From Gavia stellata (Eukaryota > Chordata > Aves > Gaviiformes > Gaviidae): 64,000 bases of DNA. Made by a program: the position numbers and the translations under genes. Location of the stretch: NCBI RefSeq assembly GCF_030936135.1, contig NC_082595.1, positions 16,381,930 through 16,445,929 of the forward strand, in the 5' to 3' direction. This document shows positions 62,421 through 64,000 of the stretch, in pieces; position 1 is the stretch's first letter, and each line of letters starts with the position of its first letter. Under the pieces are notes generated by a model. That model did not search any database. It was not told the origin of the DNA and saw nothing but the letters and a program-made list of their open reading frames with translations.

Positions 62421-64000
62421 CTGAAATGAGATGTTTAACAGTTGATGGTAACTATCACACAGATATACAGCAATAGCTAAGGGCAGATGAGCTGTATTTG
62501 AAATCTGTATTTGACAAAAAGCCAGCAGCACACTCCAACACACCTACCAAATGTGTTGGAATTACATATTCCAACACATTCTAAAATTAATCTCCGATAC
62601 TGTGGTAACCTGTGCTTAAAGGTCTATATGCATTCCTGTTGAATCAGGTTCTCAGAAGAGAACAACTTAAGCCTTGCTTTCGTCCACATTTGGATAAAGA
62701 ACAACTTGAAAAAGTGTTTAAATTAACAGTCCCATTAGGGTAGAATATTCACAATAGGCAAAAAAATCCAGAGAATGGAAATCCTGAAAACACTTTCACA
62801 TTAGCACAACAAACTTGTTTAGGACTGCTGAGTTCAACAGGGCTAGCTAAATACAAAGAAAAAAAAACAGGCATTTTTACAGTTTTGGCAGTTGAAATTG
62901 CCGTATTAGGATCATCACACTAAAAACTATGAAAGTTTGATGAAACCTTCATTCATATATAATGGCTCTTGAGGTATTGGAACCTTTATGTCCAAACAAT
63001 GACATTCTGATTAGAATGAAACTGAATTCCTAAACCACTAAGTCAGGTACTCAGACCTATATTTAGCACTAAGTTTTCAAAAGCATTCACATGTCATCGC
63101 ATTCAAACCAACATCCTCTGGCAAGTTTATCTGCAGCTGCTTCTTTCCATAAATATCTATATGATTCCTCTGTCAGAGGTTTTAATGTGTCTTTAATGAG
63201 GCAGTAAAATAGAACAAATGCATCTGCACTTTGGCTGATCCAGTTCAGTCTTCCATCTCAACCTAAACAAATCTTCAGAGTTCAAACTAATAAGCCAGAA
63301 TGTATCAGTGTCTACAACAGGCAAACATCCTGTTCTGCCATCTGCTTTAGACAGAAGCAAAGTTCAGCATTAAACCATGGTAGCACCTACACGAGAAGGT
63401 GGTACAAAACTTTAGCAGTTCAAATCCAAATACTTTCAAACTCAAACATAGTAAGACATTACTTTAGAATAATTTCAGCTGCAATTTCAGTAAGTCTAGT
63501 AAGATAGATTTGCGAACAGAATAGCAAAAACTAGTTCTTCACACATAAAATTAGTTCCTGGCTTTCCTGCTTCCCCTCTCCAAAACAGAAGATTAAGCTT
63601 GCAACTTTTTTTTTAAATTAATATAACCTCCCTTTTCCTTTTGTTTCCATTTAGGTCCTCAAAAACATACTTCATAGAGAAGATCAGTATCATTATCTAC
63701 ATTGTTCAATGGGGAAAAAAAGGATATGAGGGACAACAGTTTGTCCTAGGTCACCTAGTACTACAGTCCAAAGTGTTAAGCTCAAAAAGCTCTGCTCTGG
63801 TTATCACTGCATACTTCTCCCAGTGTAACTGCACATCTGACCATTCCAACACTGTGCTATGAATTTTTAACGAACATCAGACACACACTTCTTAAATTAA
63901 GGTTAGGAAGCAGCCACAGGAACATGTGAAAAAGCAGAAATGAAGAATGGTTTTCTCAAGCAGGGAAAAGAAGATGTGAAACTAGATCCTGGGACAGCCA
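62421..64000 (-). other. PPP1CB: PPP1CB intron 1, partial
   Basis: The 3' part of intron 1 runs to the window edge. At least 1580 bases are present. Exon 1, the promoter and any CpG island are not included. A perfect inverted repeat lies at 62550-62580. Otherwise the sequence is AT-rich with a short poly(T) at about 63607-63614. Confidence 0.8.
62550..62580. repeat. Perfect 13-base inverted repeat (hairpin) in intron 1
   Basis: Arms AATGTGTTGGAAT (62550-62562) and ATTCCAACACATT (62568-62580) are exact reverse complements separated by the five-base loop TACAT. A further copy of CCAACACA lies just upstream at 62535-62542. On the gene strand the hairpin sits about 130 bases before the exon 2 acceptor. 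Confidence 0.85.

Overview
The window is vertebrate nuclear DNA, almost certainly from a bird. Coding exons are short, GT-AG spliced and far apart. The dispersed repeats are CR1 LINEs in three states of decay, plus a segment that I recognise from memory as an avian endogenous-retrovirus LTR. There are no operons, no compact bacterial-style genes and no CRISPR array.

Only one gene can be named with confidence. It is PPP1CB, the catalytic subunit of protein phosphatase 1 beta, on the minus strand. Exons 2 to 8 are present (62420 down to 48126) and encode residues 18 to 327 of a 327-residue protein with no break. Exon 1, the promoter and the 5' UTR lie beyond the right edge. All splice sites are canonical, phases agree at every junction, and every metal-binding and catalytic residue is present. 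The isoform is fixed by the beta-type exon 2 and the beta-type C-terminal tail. The 3' UTR runs left from 48125. AATAAA signals at 46840-46845 and 45870-45875 are candidate ends.

Layout from left to right: 1-6777 is non-coding with nothing recognised; 6778-7275 is a very old CR1 3' fragment; 7276-14076 is unannotated but holds a weak candidate spliced ORF on the minus strand; 14077-15172 is a 5'-truncated CR1 with an open reverse-transcriptase frame; about 18120-18632 is an LTR fragment; 18633-39350 is intergenic, with two CTCF-like motifs at 33.6 and 37.2 kb; 39351-43514 is a nearly full-length but inactivated CR1; 43515-48125 is intergenic sequence passing into the PPP1CB 3' UTR; 48126-64000 is the PPP1CB coding and intronic region.

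Both long CR1 copies lie antisense to the + strand, the same orientation as PPP1CB. I found no clearly new biological system. The main open questions are the gene-poor 45 kb downstream of PPP1CB, a phase-consistent three-exon candidate at 7.5-9.95 kb, and a perfect hairpin in intron 1.
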